NCBI GenBank assembly: GCA_955652915.1
Contig: CATPCJ010000008.1
Location: forward strand, 1-32,191
Origin: an uncultured Bryobacteraceae bacterium
GTDB lineage: Bacteria > Acidobacteriota > Terriglobia > Bryobacterales > Bryobacteraceae
Reading direction: 5' to 3'
DNA length: 32,191 nt
A model generated the notes under the pieces. That model was not told the DNA's origin, searched no databases, and saw only the letters and a program-made list of their open reading frames with translations. Numbering within the stretch: the first letter of the stretch is position 1; each line of letters opens with the position of its first letter. The translations under genes were made by a program, and so were the position numbers. Positions 13,240 to 21,078 of this stretch are shown here, piece after piece.

Positions 13240-14640
13240 TTACTTAATTAATTGCGGCACCGTGAATTTGCCGTTGACGCGATTTTCCTTACGCCAGTCG
13301 TGGTAAGTGTGGCACTCGAAGCAGCGCGCTTCAGCCGCTTCCGACCCTGAATGATGGCACTGCCGGCACACCTGGATGCCCGGCAGCAGCACATCCGACG
13401 TCTTCTCGCTCTTCTCGGTTTTGCTATGGCACGACGTGCACGTCACCATTTGATGCGCCTGATGATCGAAGTTCGCGTGCTGCAACCAGCGCACGGGAAT
13501 GGCGGCCTTCGCCACCACAGGCAACGATTCGCCTTGCGGCCAATTCAATGTGTGGCATTCCTTGCAGGCCTTGCGCCACATCAATATTTGAGCATTGGCC
13601 AGCTTTTGCGCGACCCATTCCTTATCATTGCGGGGCGCGGGCGGAACCGGACGCGGAGGCAAGCGCTTGTCCGGCTCGTCCAGAATTTGTATGTCGCGAG
13701 GATGCGCTGCAATGTGTTCCCTCAGTTTTCCGTCCATGAAATCGTAAACACATTTCGGTTCTTTGTGCGGCGCGGGCTCCGGGATGCGCTTGTCGAATTG
13801 AAGCGGGTGGCAAGCCAAACAATGTGCCTCGTAATTTATCGGCGCCATATACGCCCTGCCGGGCACGGTGAACGGCGTGGGGGAAAACGAAGCGGGCACC
13901 AACGTGGTGGGAGCGGTCCCGGTCACCGGTGGGGCGCTGGACGAGCATGACTCAGGCTCGCCGTGCCGATGTCCAGGCGCGATCTGTGCCTGGCCGAACG
14001 GTAACGGCTCATTCGCACCCGCCGGCCGATGACAATCCACGCACTTCAGTTCCACCGTTCCATGCGGACCTCGAAGCTCCTTCTTGAGGTGCTTCAAGTG
14101 ATTGAACGCGACCGTTCCCGGGTCGTCGGCATGTCCCTGCCGCACAGCGGCAAATTCCGGATGGCCGCCGTCAAATCCACCGATATTGGCCGCGAACTTC
14201 GGAGGAGAATTCTTGTCCTTGGCGGCGAGATTCGCATGGCATTGGGTACACGCCTCAGTGCTGGTGCTCGCCAGACGCAGGGCGCCTCGATGTTCCACGT
14301 GACAATCCCAACACGCCGGCGCAAAAGTCTGTTCATCGTGATGCTTGGGGCCATCGTGGCATGCCAGACAGGCCTGATCCGTGGCTACGCGCCGAAACCA
14401 TCCCGATACGTGGCACGTGCCGCATTTCTGCGAAAACATCGCGTGAGAATGTCCTACGGGGCCGGCATCATATGGTTTTGGATTACCGGAAACCGCGTGC
14501 CAACCCAGCCAGACTAACCCCGCCGCCGTGAGAGCGGCCGACAGAATACGGCGCCAACGTGGAATACAGTGCAGGGTCTTGAAGTAATCAAGCTTGATTC
14601 GCTGGGCCAGCTTCTTGGTCGTGCGCGTTCGTCCCGCCAT
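13240..14640 (-). CDS. Deca-haem cytochrome c, membrane-anchored
   Basis: This 466-residue protein has ten CxxCH haem c motifs, at about residues 73, 91, 110, 131, 200, 274, 359, 401, 425 and 440. Near residues 31-50 is a hydrophobic segment (ILSAALTAAGLVWLGWHAV) preceded by a basic N-terminus, so the protein is an anchored periplasmic cytochrome. Many extra histidines are available as distal haem ligands. The spacing falls into an N-terminal group of four, two isolated haems, and a C-terminal group of four. The two isolated haems flank a Ser/Pro/Thr-rich stretch (about 232-258). It is the last gene of the leftward redox operon, seven bases after the membrane cytochrome b-like gene, and is the likely periplasmic electron acceptor of that complex. 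Confidence 0.9.
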   Translation of the reverse strand: MAGRTRTTKKLAQRIKLDYFKTLHCIPRWRRILSAALTAAGLVWLGWHAVSGNPKPYDAGPVGHSHAMFSQKCGTCHVSGWFRRVATDQACLACHDGPKHHDEQTFAPACWDCHVEHRGALRLASTSTEACTQCHANLAAKDKNSPPKFAANIGGFDGGHPEFAAVRQGHADDPGTVAFNHLKHLKKELRGPHGTVELKCVDCHRPAGANEPLPFGQAQIAPGHRHGEPESCSSSAPPVTGTAPTTLVPASFSPTPFTVPGRAYMAPINYEAHCLACHPLQFDKRIPEPAPHKEPKCVYDFMDGKLREHIAAHPRDIQILDEPDKRLPPRPVPPAPRNDKEWVAQKLANAQILMWRKACKECHTLNWPQGESLPVVAKAAIPVRWLQHANFDHQAHQMVTCTSCHSKTEKSEKTSDVLLPGIQVCRQCHHSGSEAAEARCFECHTYHDWRKENRVNGKFTVPQLIK

Positions 14641-14647
14641 TCGTCTC

Positions 14648-15550
14648 CTAGTACCGCAACGCCATCACCATGTGAATCGCTCCCAGCGCCAGCAGAGCAA
14701 TGGAAAGTGGGACATGCAACAGCAGCCAGCCGTGCAGCAAACGGTACATCCAAATCTGCCGGCGTAACTGGTTCTCTTCCTCGCAGATGTTTTGCAGGTC
14801 GTCCAAAATTCCATGCACCGGCGCAACCAATAGTCTGCGCAGCGATTCAAAAACCTCGATTGCCCGCTGAGGATTCGCAAGCTCCATGCCGGGCTTATCC
14901 GGATTTTCCAGGAACGGCCTTACCTTGCGCAGGTACACTTCCCGGAAATGCGCGCGATCGGTTACCTCGATATCAACCAGCGTGCTCACGGTCGACGATC
15001 CGGATGGTTGTCCCGGCAGCACGAATTCCGCCGAAATCCCGCCATCGAGCGGTCCACAAATAGTTTCCACCAGTCGATCGGCTTCCATGCGAAGCTGTTC
15101 GCGTACGTGCGGAATCTCCTCGTAAATGGTTTCCATGGGAACTCGCGTAGTCATCATTTTCGGGACAAAGTGTTGGATTGCCGCTCCAACCCAGCCGCTA
15201 ACAACCACGATGAACAACAAGGTCATCAGGAGCGCCGTCAACGGCCCCCGAAAAGTAAATTCGCCATGGAACAGAATAAGAGCCAGACTCAGCGTGCCCA
15301 GCCAAAGATGCCCGCGCATCCACCATTGAGTCCGGCCGATGCGCAAAATCGGCCAGTGCTTTCGCGCGCCCAACAGCCCCGCAAAGAGCATCATTCCATA
15401 ACCGGCGATGCCGAAAGCCAACCCGGCGACGGTTCTTCCGCGCGGCCCGTAGGCGCCGCGCACGGAGAAAAGAATGTATGCGGCGGCGCTCAACACCATA
15501 AGCGCGAGCGTCACCCACAGCCAGGACTTGTGAGTTCTGTCAATGCGCAT
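14648..15550 (-). CDS. Cytochrome b-like integral membrane protein
   Basis: This 300-residue protein (ATG at 15550) has about five membrane segments: residues 10-30, 40-62, 80-98, 103-125 and 272-297. A cytoplasmic or periplasmic domain of about 140 residues sits between the fourth and fifth. Histidines in or next to helices (H81, H95, H127, H273, H279 and H293) fit two b-type haem sites, in the manner of small cytochrome b subunits of multihaem systems. I infer that it takes electrons from the Fe-S protein and passes them to the ten-haem cytochrome encoded seven bases downstream. The frame remains open to 15691, but that extension is encoded by a large inverted repeat and is not protein-like. 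Confidence 0.72.
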   Translation of the reverse strand: MRIDRTHKSWLWVTLALMVLSAAAYILFSVRGAYGPRGRTVAGLAFGIAGYGMMLFAGLLGARKHWPILRIGRTQWWMRGHLWLGTLSLALILFHGEFTFRGPLTALLMTLLFIVVVSGWVGAAIQHFVPKMMTTRVPMETIYEEIPHVREQLRMEADRLVETICGPLDGGISAEFVLPGQPSGSSTVSTLVDIEVTDRAHFREVYLRKVRPFLENPDKPGMELANPQRAIEVFESLRRLLVAPVHGILDDLQNICEEENQLRRQIWMYRLLHGWLLLHVPLSIALLALGAIHMVMALRY

Positions 15551-15570
15551 AGCGATTACCGAGTACAGAT

Positions 15571-15691
15571 GTGGCGCGGGTCCCTGGCTTGCGGCATCGA
15601 GGCTCGTCTCGACGCTTGTTCTTGAACCGGCATCTCGCGCAACCAAGCCTCGAGACGAGTCTCGACGCCGCAGGCCGGGGGCCCGCGCCAC
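15571..15691. repeat. 45-bp imperfect inverted repeat with 31-base loop
   Basis: The left arm at 15571-15615 and the right arm at 15647-15691 are complementary at 39 of 45 positions, and five of the six differences are transitions. The ends read GTGGCGCGGG and CCCGCGCCAC. It lies between the Fe-S fusion gene and the cytochrome b-like gene in the same operon, so a transcript would form a long hairpin. There is no transposase or obvious target duplication. A MITE-like or operon-processing element are both possible. Confidence 0.85.
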
Positions 15692-15725
15692 GACAATACA
15701 CTATCGAATTCTTGCGGCCGCGCAC

Positions 15726-17903
15726 TTAGTGTGGCGCCTCCGTCCGTCCCGGCTCGGACAGCCACTTGAAAAATTCGTTCGGCTCCACGCGCTTCGCCGC
15801 ATCGTGCGGGCAAGCGTACACGCAACTGGGCTCCTTGTGTTCCATGCACAGATCGCAGGACGTGGCTTTGTGCTTCACCACGGCCTTTTGCCGCCCAGGC
15901 GCCTCGGGATCCGGTTCGAAATCATTATACGGGTGCAGGTTGATATTTCCGTACGGGCAACTCTCGGCGCACAAGCCGCAGCCGATGCACCAATTCTCGA
16001 TGATTACCTCGAGCGATTTGCGGCGGCGGATGGCGCCAACCGGGCAACCGACCATGCAGAGGGGATCGCGGCAGTGCCGGCAGGAAGTGGCCACCAGATA
16101 TTTGTCGAAGCGTTGTCCTTCGCGGATCAGGCGCGTCACGCCGTCATGGGCATCGGCACACGCCCGCACGCAAGCGTCGCAGCGAGTGCAGCGTTCCAAA
16201 TCCAATACCAGCAGGCTATGCGCTTCCACCAAGCCCTGAGCGAGAAAATTGTCCAGCGGCATGCTGGTGGCCGTCGCCAGGCGCTGACGATTCTGCTCCG
16301 TGCGCTCGCGGGCCAGTGTTTCCAGGCTCTGCCGCACTTCCGGAAACTGCTTCATCATTTGGCCAAATTCGTCGGCGTGGATGCGAACCAGCTCGACGTG
16401 ATCCAGCGCCGTGCAAGTAGCCGTGCGGGGGCCCTCGCTCAACAATCCAATCTCGCCGAAATATCCACCGCGGCCGAGATACGCCAGCACCAGGTCGCCA
16501 CCGGGGTGCCGTTCCGATATCTTCACAAATCCCAGGCGCACCAGATAAAAACTGTCCGCGACGTCACCCTGCCGGCAGATGACAGCCCCTTGTGCGTAGC
16601 GGACCAGCTCCACTTTATTCCGCAGCAGGTCGATGAATTCCTGCGTGAGCGAGGCGAACATGGGAACGCCGCGCAGATGATCTTCAAGGGCGCGCTTCTT
16701 ATAATTCGCATCGAGCTGCGCTTTGAGCGTCTTGTTGCGTTGCATGATATCCAGCACGTTGCGCAGCATCTCCAGCATCACGCAATCGGTGGCCGCGCGC
16801 ACCGTGGCCGAACGCGGATACTGGCTCATGCACGTCATTTCGCCGAACAAATCGCCGGCGTGCAGCGTCGCCACCGGACGGTCGTAGGGCAGGTCCACCG
16901 GTCCATCGATCGGAATGCTGTGCCGTTCCCCTTCTTCCTCTCTGCGCTCCTCATGACGGCCAAATAAATGGCTCGACAATTTGCTTAGAAAACCGGTAGC
17001 GCCCCCCTGCGTCTTAACGTGAGCCATCCGTGTAGAGAGGAAAACATCGGCTTGCCCCTCCTCGATGTAAAAGGCCGTGGAGCCATAGTCGCCTTCGCGG
17101 CAAACGATTTCGCCCTTCTTGAAATGGCGCCGAACGATGGCGTTCTTATTGAGCTTCAGGAAAGTTCCCGAGACGTGCTGGAAATACGAAAGCTGCTGCA
17201 GTTCTTTCTCGTCCACCGGATCGCCCGGCAGCACGGTTTTGACGATGCTCTTGTTCGTCAACGCGCCGGTGGGGCAGGAGACCATGCATTCGCCGCAGGA
17301 AACGCACGAAGAATCGCCCATCGGGATGGCGGTATCGAACGCGATACCGGCCATGAAACCTTTGCCCCGCCGTCCCAGGACGTTGTGATGTTGGATTTCA
17401 TCACAGCCTCGAATGCAGCGGTCGCACAGAATGCACGCTTCGTGGTCCACAGCGATTGCCGGCGACGAATTATCCTGCCCGCGCGGCGAGATGCGCCTTG
17501 GAAAACGCGGCTTGTCGGCTCCTTCTTCCCTGGCCATCCTTTCCAGCTCACAATCGCCTGTATTCCGTTCCCGCGCGCAGGGACTCGGGTGGTCGGACAT
17601 GAGCAATTCAAGCAAAGTGCGGCGAGCCTTGCGCACGTTTTCCGAATTGGTGGAGACCACCATCGGCTTGCCATTCCTGTTGTCATTTTTTTTATCGACC
17701 GTCCGCACACAGGAAGCCGCTAATACCCGTCCGCCCACATCCACCACGCAGACGCGGCACACACCGACCGGTGTTTCGTTCGGCTGGTGGCAGAGCGTCG
17801 GAATCGGAATGCCCAGCTCGAACGCCGCGTCGTATATGGTGGTCCCTTCGGGAACCGTCTTAGGCTTCCCATCGATTATTAATTCAACCTGTTCGTCGCT
17901 CAC
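15726..17903 (-). CDS. Multi-domain Fe-S protein: NuoG-like N-terminus, two cyclic-nucleotide-binding domains, four-cluster ferredoxin C-terminus
   Basis: This 725-residue protein starts at GTG 17903, overlapping the NuoEF stop by four bases (GTGA). Domain order is as follows. A [2Fe-2S] ferredoxin domain has Cys 38, 49, 52 and 65. A NuoG-type His-Cys region has H105, C109 and C118, but the expected middle Cys at 112 is Glu. Two 4Fe-4S motifs follow (C157/160/163/167 and C200/203/206/210). A first CNB domain covers about 244-390 and carries a charged insert (291-340). A second CNB domain (about 413-530) has the canonical phosphate-binding cassette FGEIGLLSEGPRTAT. A HybA/DmsB-like four-cluster domain has Cys at 572-582, 608-620, 639-649 and 683-698. 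There is no signal peptide, so it is cytoplasmic or on the membrane's inner face. It probably wires the NuoEF flavoprotein to the membrane cytochrome, with nucleotide or other ligand control. Confidence 0.88.
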   Translation of the reverse strand: MSDEQVELIIDGKPKTVPEGTTIYDAAFELGIPIPTLCHQPNETPVGVCRVCVVDVGGRVLAASCVRTVDKKNDNRNGKPMVVSTNSENVRKARRTLLELLMSDHPSPCARERNTGDCELERMAREEGADKPRFPRRISPRGQDNSSPAIAVDHEACILCDRCIRGCDEIQHHNVLGRRGKGFMAGIAFDTAIPMGDSSCVSCGECMVSCPTGALTNKSIVKTVLPGDPVDEKELQQLSYFQHVSGTFLKLNKNAIVRRHFKKGEIVCREGDYGSTAFYIEEGQADVFLSTRMAHVKTQGGATGFLSKLSSHLFGRHEERREEEGERHSIPIDGPVDLPYDRPVATLHAGDLFGEMTCMSQYPRSATVRAATDCVMLEMLRNVLDIMQRNKTLKAQLDANYKKRALEDHLRGVPMFASLTQEFIDLLRNKVELVRYAQGAVICRQGDVADSFYLVRLGFVKISERHPGGDLVLAYLGRGGYFGEIGLLSEGPRTATCTALDHVELVRIHADEFGQMMKQFPEVRQSLETLARERTEQNRQRLATATSMPLDNFLAQGLVEAHSLLVLDLERCTRCDACVRACADAHDGVTRLIREGQRFDKYLVATSCRHCRDPLCMVGCPVGAIRRRKSLEVIIENWCIGCGLCAESCPYGNINLHPYNDFEPDPEAPGRQKAVVKHKATSCDLCMEHKEPSCVYACPHDAAKRVEPNEFFKWLSEPGRTEAPH

Positions 17904-19585
17904 AACACCCTCTCTTCGCGCATCGGGCAAACTCCCTCCGGACAACGCTTGTCCCGGATGTGCGCCTCAACCTCTTCGCGGAAATGCAGCAGGACGGAAG
18001 TAAGCGGCGCGTGGGCGAACTGGCCGAGCCCGCAAATGGATGTTAGTTTCAATGCAGCGGTGAGATCGGCGATCAAATCCATGTCCGCGCTCGTACCTTT
18101 TCCGTGCGTCCAATTGGTCAGGATATCAACCATTTTCTGCGTCCCCATCCGGCAAGGAACGCATTTCCCGCACGACTCGTTGCGGAAGAACTTCACCGCG
18201 TTCAGCGCCATGTCCAGCATGCAGCGGCCTTCGGCGCATACCACGATGGCGCCCGAGCCAATCATCGAGTCGATCCCTGGGGCTGAGAGCGACTTGAAAT
18301 CCACCCGCACATCCACTTTGGACGCGGGCAGATAACCAGATGAAGGACCGGAGGGCGCGAATGCCTTCAATCCCTTGCCGTCCACCATACCGCCCGCGAG
18401 ATTGAAGATCACTTCCGACATGGGCAGCCCCATCGGAATTTCAAAAATTCCCGGATTGCGAACATCGCCGCTGACGCCCACGAGCTTCAATCCCGCTGTC
18501 CCGCACTGCCCCTGCGCTTTGTACCAATCCACGCCGTTCACCAGAATTTGCGGCACGTTGGCAAAAGTCTCGACGTTGTTCAGCGCGGTGGGCTTGTTAA
18601 AAAGTCCGTGTATCACCGGGAATGGCGGTTTGTTGCGCGGCTCCGCGCGGTTGCCTTGGATGGCCTCGATCAAGGCGGTCTCTTCTCCACAAATGTAGCC
18701 GCCGGGGCTGACGAAAATTTCCAGATCGAACGAATATTCCGTTCCCAGGATCGAGTCCCCCAGCAGACCCGCCGCATAACACCGATCGATTTCTTTCCGA
18801 AGAATATGCTCCTGCTCTTCGTACTCGTGGCGGATGTACAGAAACCCTTTTTGCGCGCCCGTCACCAGGCCCGCCAGGATCATGCCCTCGATTACGAGAT
18901 TGGGAAGGTTCTGCAGAATGAACCTGTCTTTGATCGTGCCCGGCTCACTCTCGTCCGCATTGCACACGACATATTTCTCAGGTTCTTTCTCGGCGCGCAC
19001 AGCTTCCCACTTCAATCCGGTAGGGAAGAACGCGCCGCCGAGTCCGGGAAGACCACTCGCTTTCAAATCCGCGATCACTTCTTCTTCCCAATCGTCTTTG
19101 CGGATCAGGCGCTTCAGCGCGCCATAGTGCTCGGAGTCCCGATAGGGATCGGAAGCCAGTCCCGCGATCTTCGGCGATGGCGGCGCGTGATGCAGGCCGC
19201 CGCCCAGTGCCGTCAGTATCAATGCCTCCGCCTGGGCCACCGTAACGCCCCGGTAAATGTGGTCGTTGATGGATATCGCGGGAGCGCCGTCGCACTGGCC
19301 CAAGCAGGAAACCTCGTCGACCGAAACATCGTCCTGGCTCATCCTTTGAACGCGCTGCTTCAGTCCGGTTCGCAACGCATCGGCGCCACGCAGATGACAA
19401 GTCATATCGGAGCAGACCTTCATTCTCACTTTTGGAGGCGGCGTCAAATGAAACTGTGGAAAGAAGTCCGCAACGCCGTGGATGTGGTACAGGGGAATCT
19501 CGGTCTTCTTCGAAAGCAGCTCCAACTGCTCGCGCGGCAGATAACCGTGTCGACTTTGAATGGCTCTGAGATCGTCGAAAATCAA
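17900..19585 (-). CDS. NuoE-NuoF fusion, NADH-oxidising flavoprotein
   Basis: This 561-residue protein fuses the thioredoxin-like [2Fe-2S] NuoE domain (Cys 58, 63, 94, 98) to a NuoF domain. NuoF signatures are CNADESEPGTIKDRF (NADH/FMN binding), PGGYICGEETALIEAIQGNRAEPR in two runs, and the 4Fe-4S ligands C472, C475, C478 and C518 (ESCGKCVPCR and SICGLG). The usual glycine-rich GRGGAGFPTG loop reads GLGGAFFPTG, two substitutions. A C-terminal CPEGVC adds two more cysteines. Similar fusions serve HoxF, HydB and formate dehydrogenase beta subunits. The domain oxidises NADH (or reduces NAD+) and feeds electrons to the Fe-S protein encoded next, with a four-base overlap. No hydrogenase or formate dehydrogenase catalytic gene lies in the window. 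Confidence 0.93.
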   Translation of the reverse strand: MIFDDLRAIQSRHGYLPREQLELLSKKTEIPLYHIHGVADFFPQFHLTPPPKVRMKVCSDMTCHLRGADALRTGLKQRVQRMSQDDVSVDEVSCLGQCDGAPAISINDHIYRGVTVAQAEALILTALGGGLHHAPPSPKIAGLASDPYRDSEHYGALKRLIRKDDWEEEVIADLKASGLPGLGGAFFPTGLKWEAVRAEKEPEKYVVCNADESEPGTIKDRFILQNLPNLVIEGMILAGLVTGAQKGFLYIRHEYEEQEHILRKEIDRCYAAGLLGDSILGTEYSFDLEIFVSPGGYICGEETALIEAIQGNRAEPRNKPPFPVIHGLFNKPTALNNVETFANVPQILVNGVDWYKAQGQCGTAGLKLVGVSGDVRNPGIFEIPMGLPMSEVIFNLAGGMVDGKGLKAFAPSGPSSGYLPASKVDVRVDFKSLSAPGIDSMIGSGAIVVCAEGRCMLDMALNAVKFFRNESCGKCVPCRMGTQKMVDILTNWTHGKGTSADMDLIADLTAALKLTSICGLGQFAHAPLTSVLLHFREEVEAHIRDKRCPEGVCPMREERVL

Positions 19586-19639
19586 AAGACTAGCCCCTTC
19601 GCTTCATGGCCTCCACCCGGCATAGTGGCGTGAGGTTCT

Positions 19640-19645
19640 ATTATA
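19640..19645 (-). promoter_or_regulatory. Candidate -10 element for the leftward redox operon
   Basis: A perfect TATAAT reads on the minus strand about 55 bases before the NuoEF start. No convincing -35 lies at 16-18 base spacing, so the promoter may depend on an activator. The 19586-19714 gap is divergent and must hold control sites for both directions. Confidence 0.35.
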
Positions 19646-19714
19646 GGTGAAGTACGACGCCCCAATTCCAGTCTGTCCCATCTGGTACCCTGACAGGATA
19701 TAAGCGGCGTGTTC

Positions 19715-21067
19715 ATGGAAAATAGCTTCGGCTCAAACTTGAATAGTAAACGATCCGGCGCTCGTGCGCTGCTGACGATTGCGATCGCTGTTGGATCGCT
19801 GGCAGGCAATCCCATCCTGGCCGCGGACCCGGCGCAAGCGCCGAAATATACCGGACCGGGATCGTGCAGCTCGCCGGCATGTCACGGTGGCGTACAGGAT
19901 CGCACGGAAACGTCCGTGCTTCAGAACGAATACAGCACCTGGGTGGTGCGCGACAAACACGCCCAGGCCTACACGGTGCTCACCAATCCGTTAGGAACCC
20001 GCATGGCCAAGATTTTGGGACTTCCCAAGCCGGACACCGCACCGAAGTGCCTGGCCTGTCATGCCTTGGATGTTCCACTGGAGCAGCGCGCCCGCACATT
20101 CGATCTCACCGATGGCGTTGGCTGCGAGAACTGTCACGGGCCGGCCTCGGCTTGGCTGGGTCCGCACACCGCCCGCGATTGGAAATACGAAAAGTCGCTC
20201 GAACTCGGAATGTACAACACGCGCGATCTGGTGAAGCGCAGTGAAAAATGTTTGTCGTGTCATCTGGGCACGCCCGAGAAGTTTGTGGATCATGAGATGC
20301 TCGCCGCCGGCCATCCCGATCTGTATTTTGAGTTGGGCTCCTTCATGTCCGTCATGCCCGTGCATTGGAAGGAAGTGGAAAAGGATCCCTGGTTCGCCGT
20401 ACGCACCCTGGGCGTCGGTCAAGCCGTGCAATTGCGCGAGCAGCTTAGGCGCGTCGCGCGGGAAGCGCAGGGCGGCATTTGGCCGGAATACGCGGAGTTG
20501 GAGTGCTTCTCTTGCCATCACAGTCTTACGGCCGCGAAAGATAGCTGGCGGCAGGACCGCGGATATCCTGGACGCCGCCCCGGCAATCCACCCTTGAATC
20601 TGGCGCGCTTCGTGGTGTTCCGCAAGATCATTCAAGAAGCCGATCGTGGCGCAGCGCAGCAGCTTGAATCCGAGATGGGCCGGGTGTATTCGTTGGTCAC
20701 TGCTCTGAATTCCGACCGCAGGCAAGTTGCATCGCAGGCCACCAGCGCCGCCGAGACGGCGGATCGTATCGCGCAAAGGCTGGCTGGAGTGCAATTGCAA
20801 TTCGATCAAGCCATGACTTTGCGCTTGATGAAAAGCATCGCCGGCGACGCCGAATCTATCGCGCAACAAGGCGAGGGTTCAGCCGAGCAGGCTACCATGG
20901 TTATGGATTCCTTGTTCATCGCCTACAACCAGAATGCGCATCTTGGAAACGAGGCGCAGATCAAAGCCGCGCTCCATACTCTCTTTGAGCAGTTGAAAGA
21001 TCAGTCGGCATACCACGCGTTCAAATTCGCGCGCGACCTGAGAAGTTTGAATTCGCTGCTGCCGTAA
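19715..21067 (+). CDS. Penta-haem cytochrome c (c554-like), exported
   Basis: This 450-residue protein has a signal peptide (ALLTIAIAVGSLAGNPILAADP) and five haem-binding motifs: CSSPACH, CLACH, CENCH, CLSCH and CFSCH. The first has four rather than two residues between the cysteines, a rare but known c-type variant (CX4CH). The haem-bearing part covers about residues 50-270 and resembles cytochrome c554-family proteins. The remainder is a helical domain with coiled-coil character (QLESEMGRVYSLVTALNSDR, then AAETADRIAQRLAGVQLQ). It diverges from the NuoEF operon and shares its intergenic region. ATG at 19715 is chosen over a GTG at 19709. Confidence 0.88.
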   Translation: MENSFGSNLNSKRSGARALLTIAIAVGSLAGNPILAADPAQAPKYTGPGSCSSPACHGGVQDRTETSVLQNEYSTWVVRDKHAQAYTVLTNPLGTRMAKILGLPKPDTAPKCLACHALDVPLEQRARTFDLTDGVGCENCHGPASAWLGPHTARDWKYEKSLELGMYNTRDLVKRSEKCLSCHLGTPEKFVDHEMLAAGHPDLYFELGSFMSVMPVHWKEVEKDPWFAVRTLGVGQAVQLREQLRRVAREAQGGIWPEYAELECFSCHHSLTAAKDSWRQDRGYPGRRPGNPPLNLARFVVFRKIIQEADRGAAQQLESEMGRVYSLVTALNSDRRQVASQATSAAETADRIAQRLAGVQLQFDQAMTLRLMKSIAGDAESIAQQGEGSAEQATMVMDSLFIAYNQNAHLGNEAQIKAALHTLFEQLKDQSAYHAFKFARDLRSLNSLLP

Positions 21068-21078
21068 CGGGTGAAGTT

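Noticed and set aside
15551..15691. N-terminal extension of the cytochrome b-like protein
   Set aside because: These codons come from the inverted repeat, give an Arg/Ser-rich peptide and precede a good start at 15550.
15543..16967. 474-residue open frame on the plus strand
   Set aside because: It is antisense to the Fe-S/CNB fusion gene and runs through the large inverted repeat. There are no motifs, and its composition is typical of a GC-rich shadow frame.
18548..19633. 361-residue open frame on the plus strand
   Set aside because: It is antisense to the NuoE-NuoF gene, which has all expected cysteine ligands and NADH motifs.
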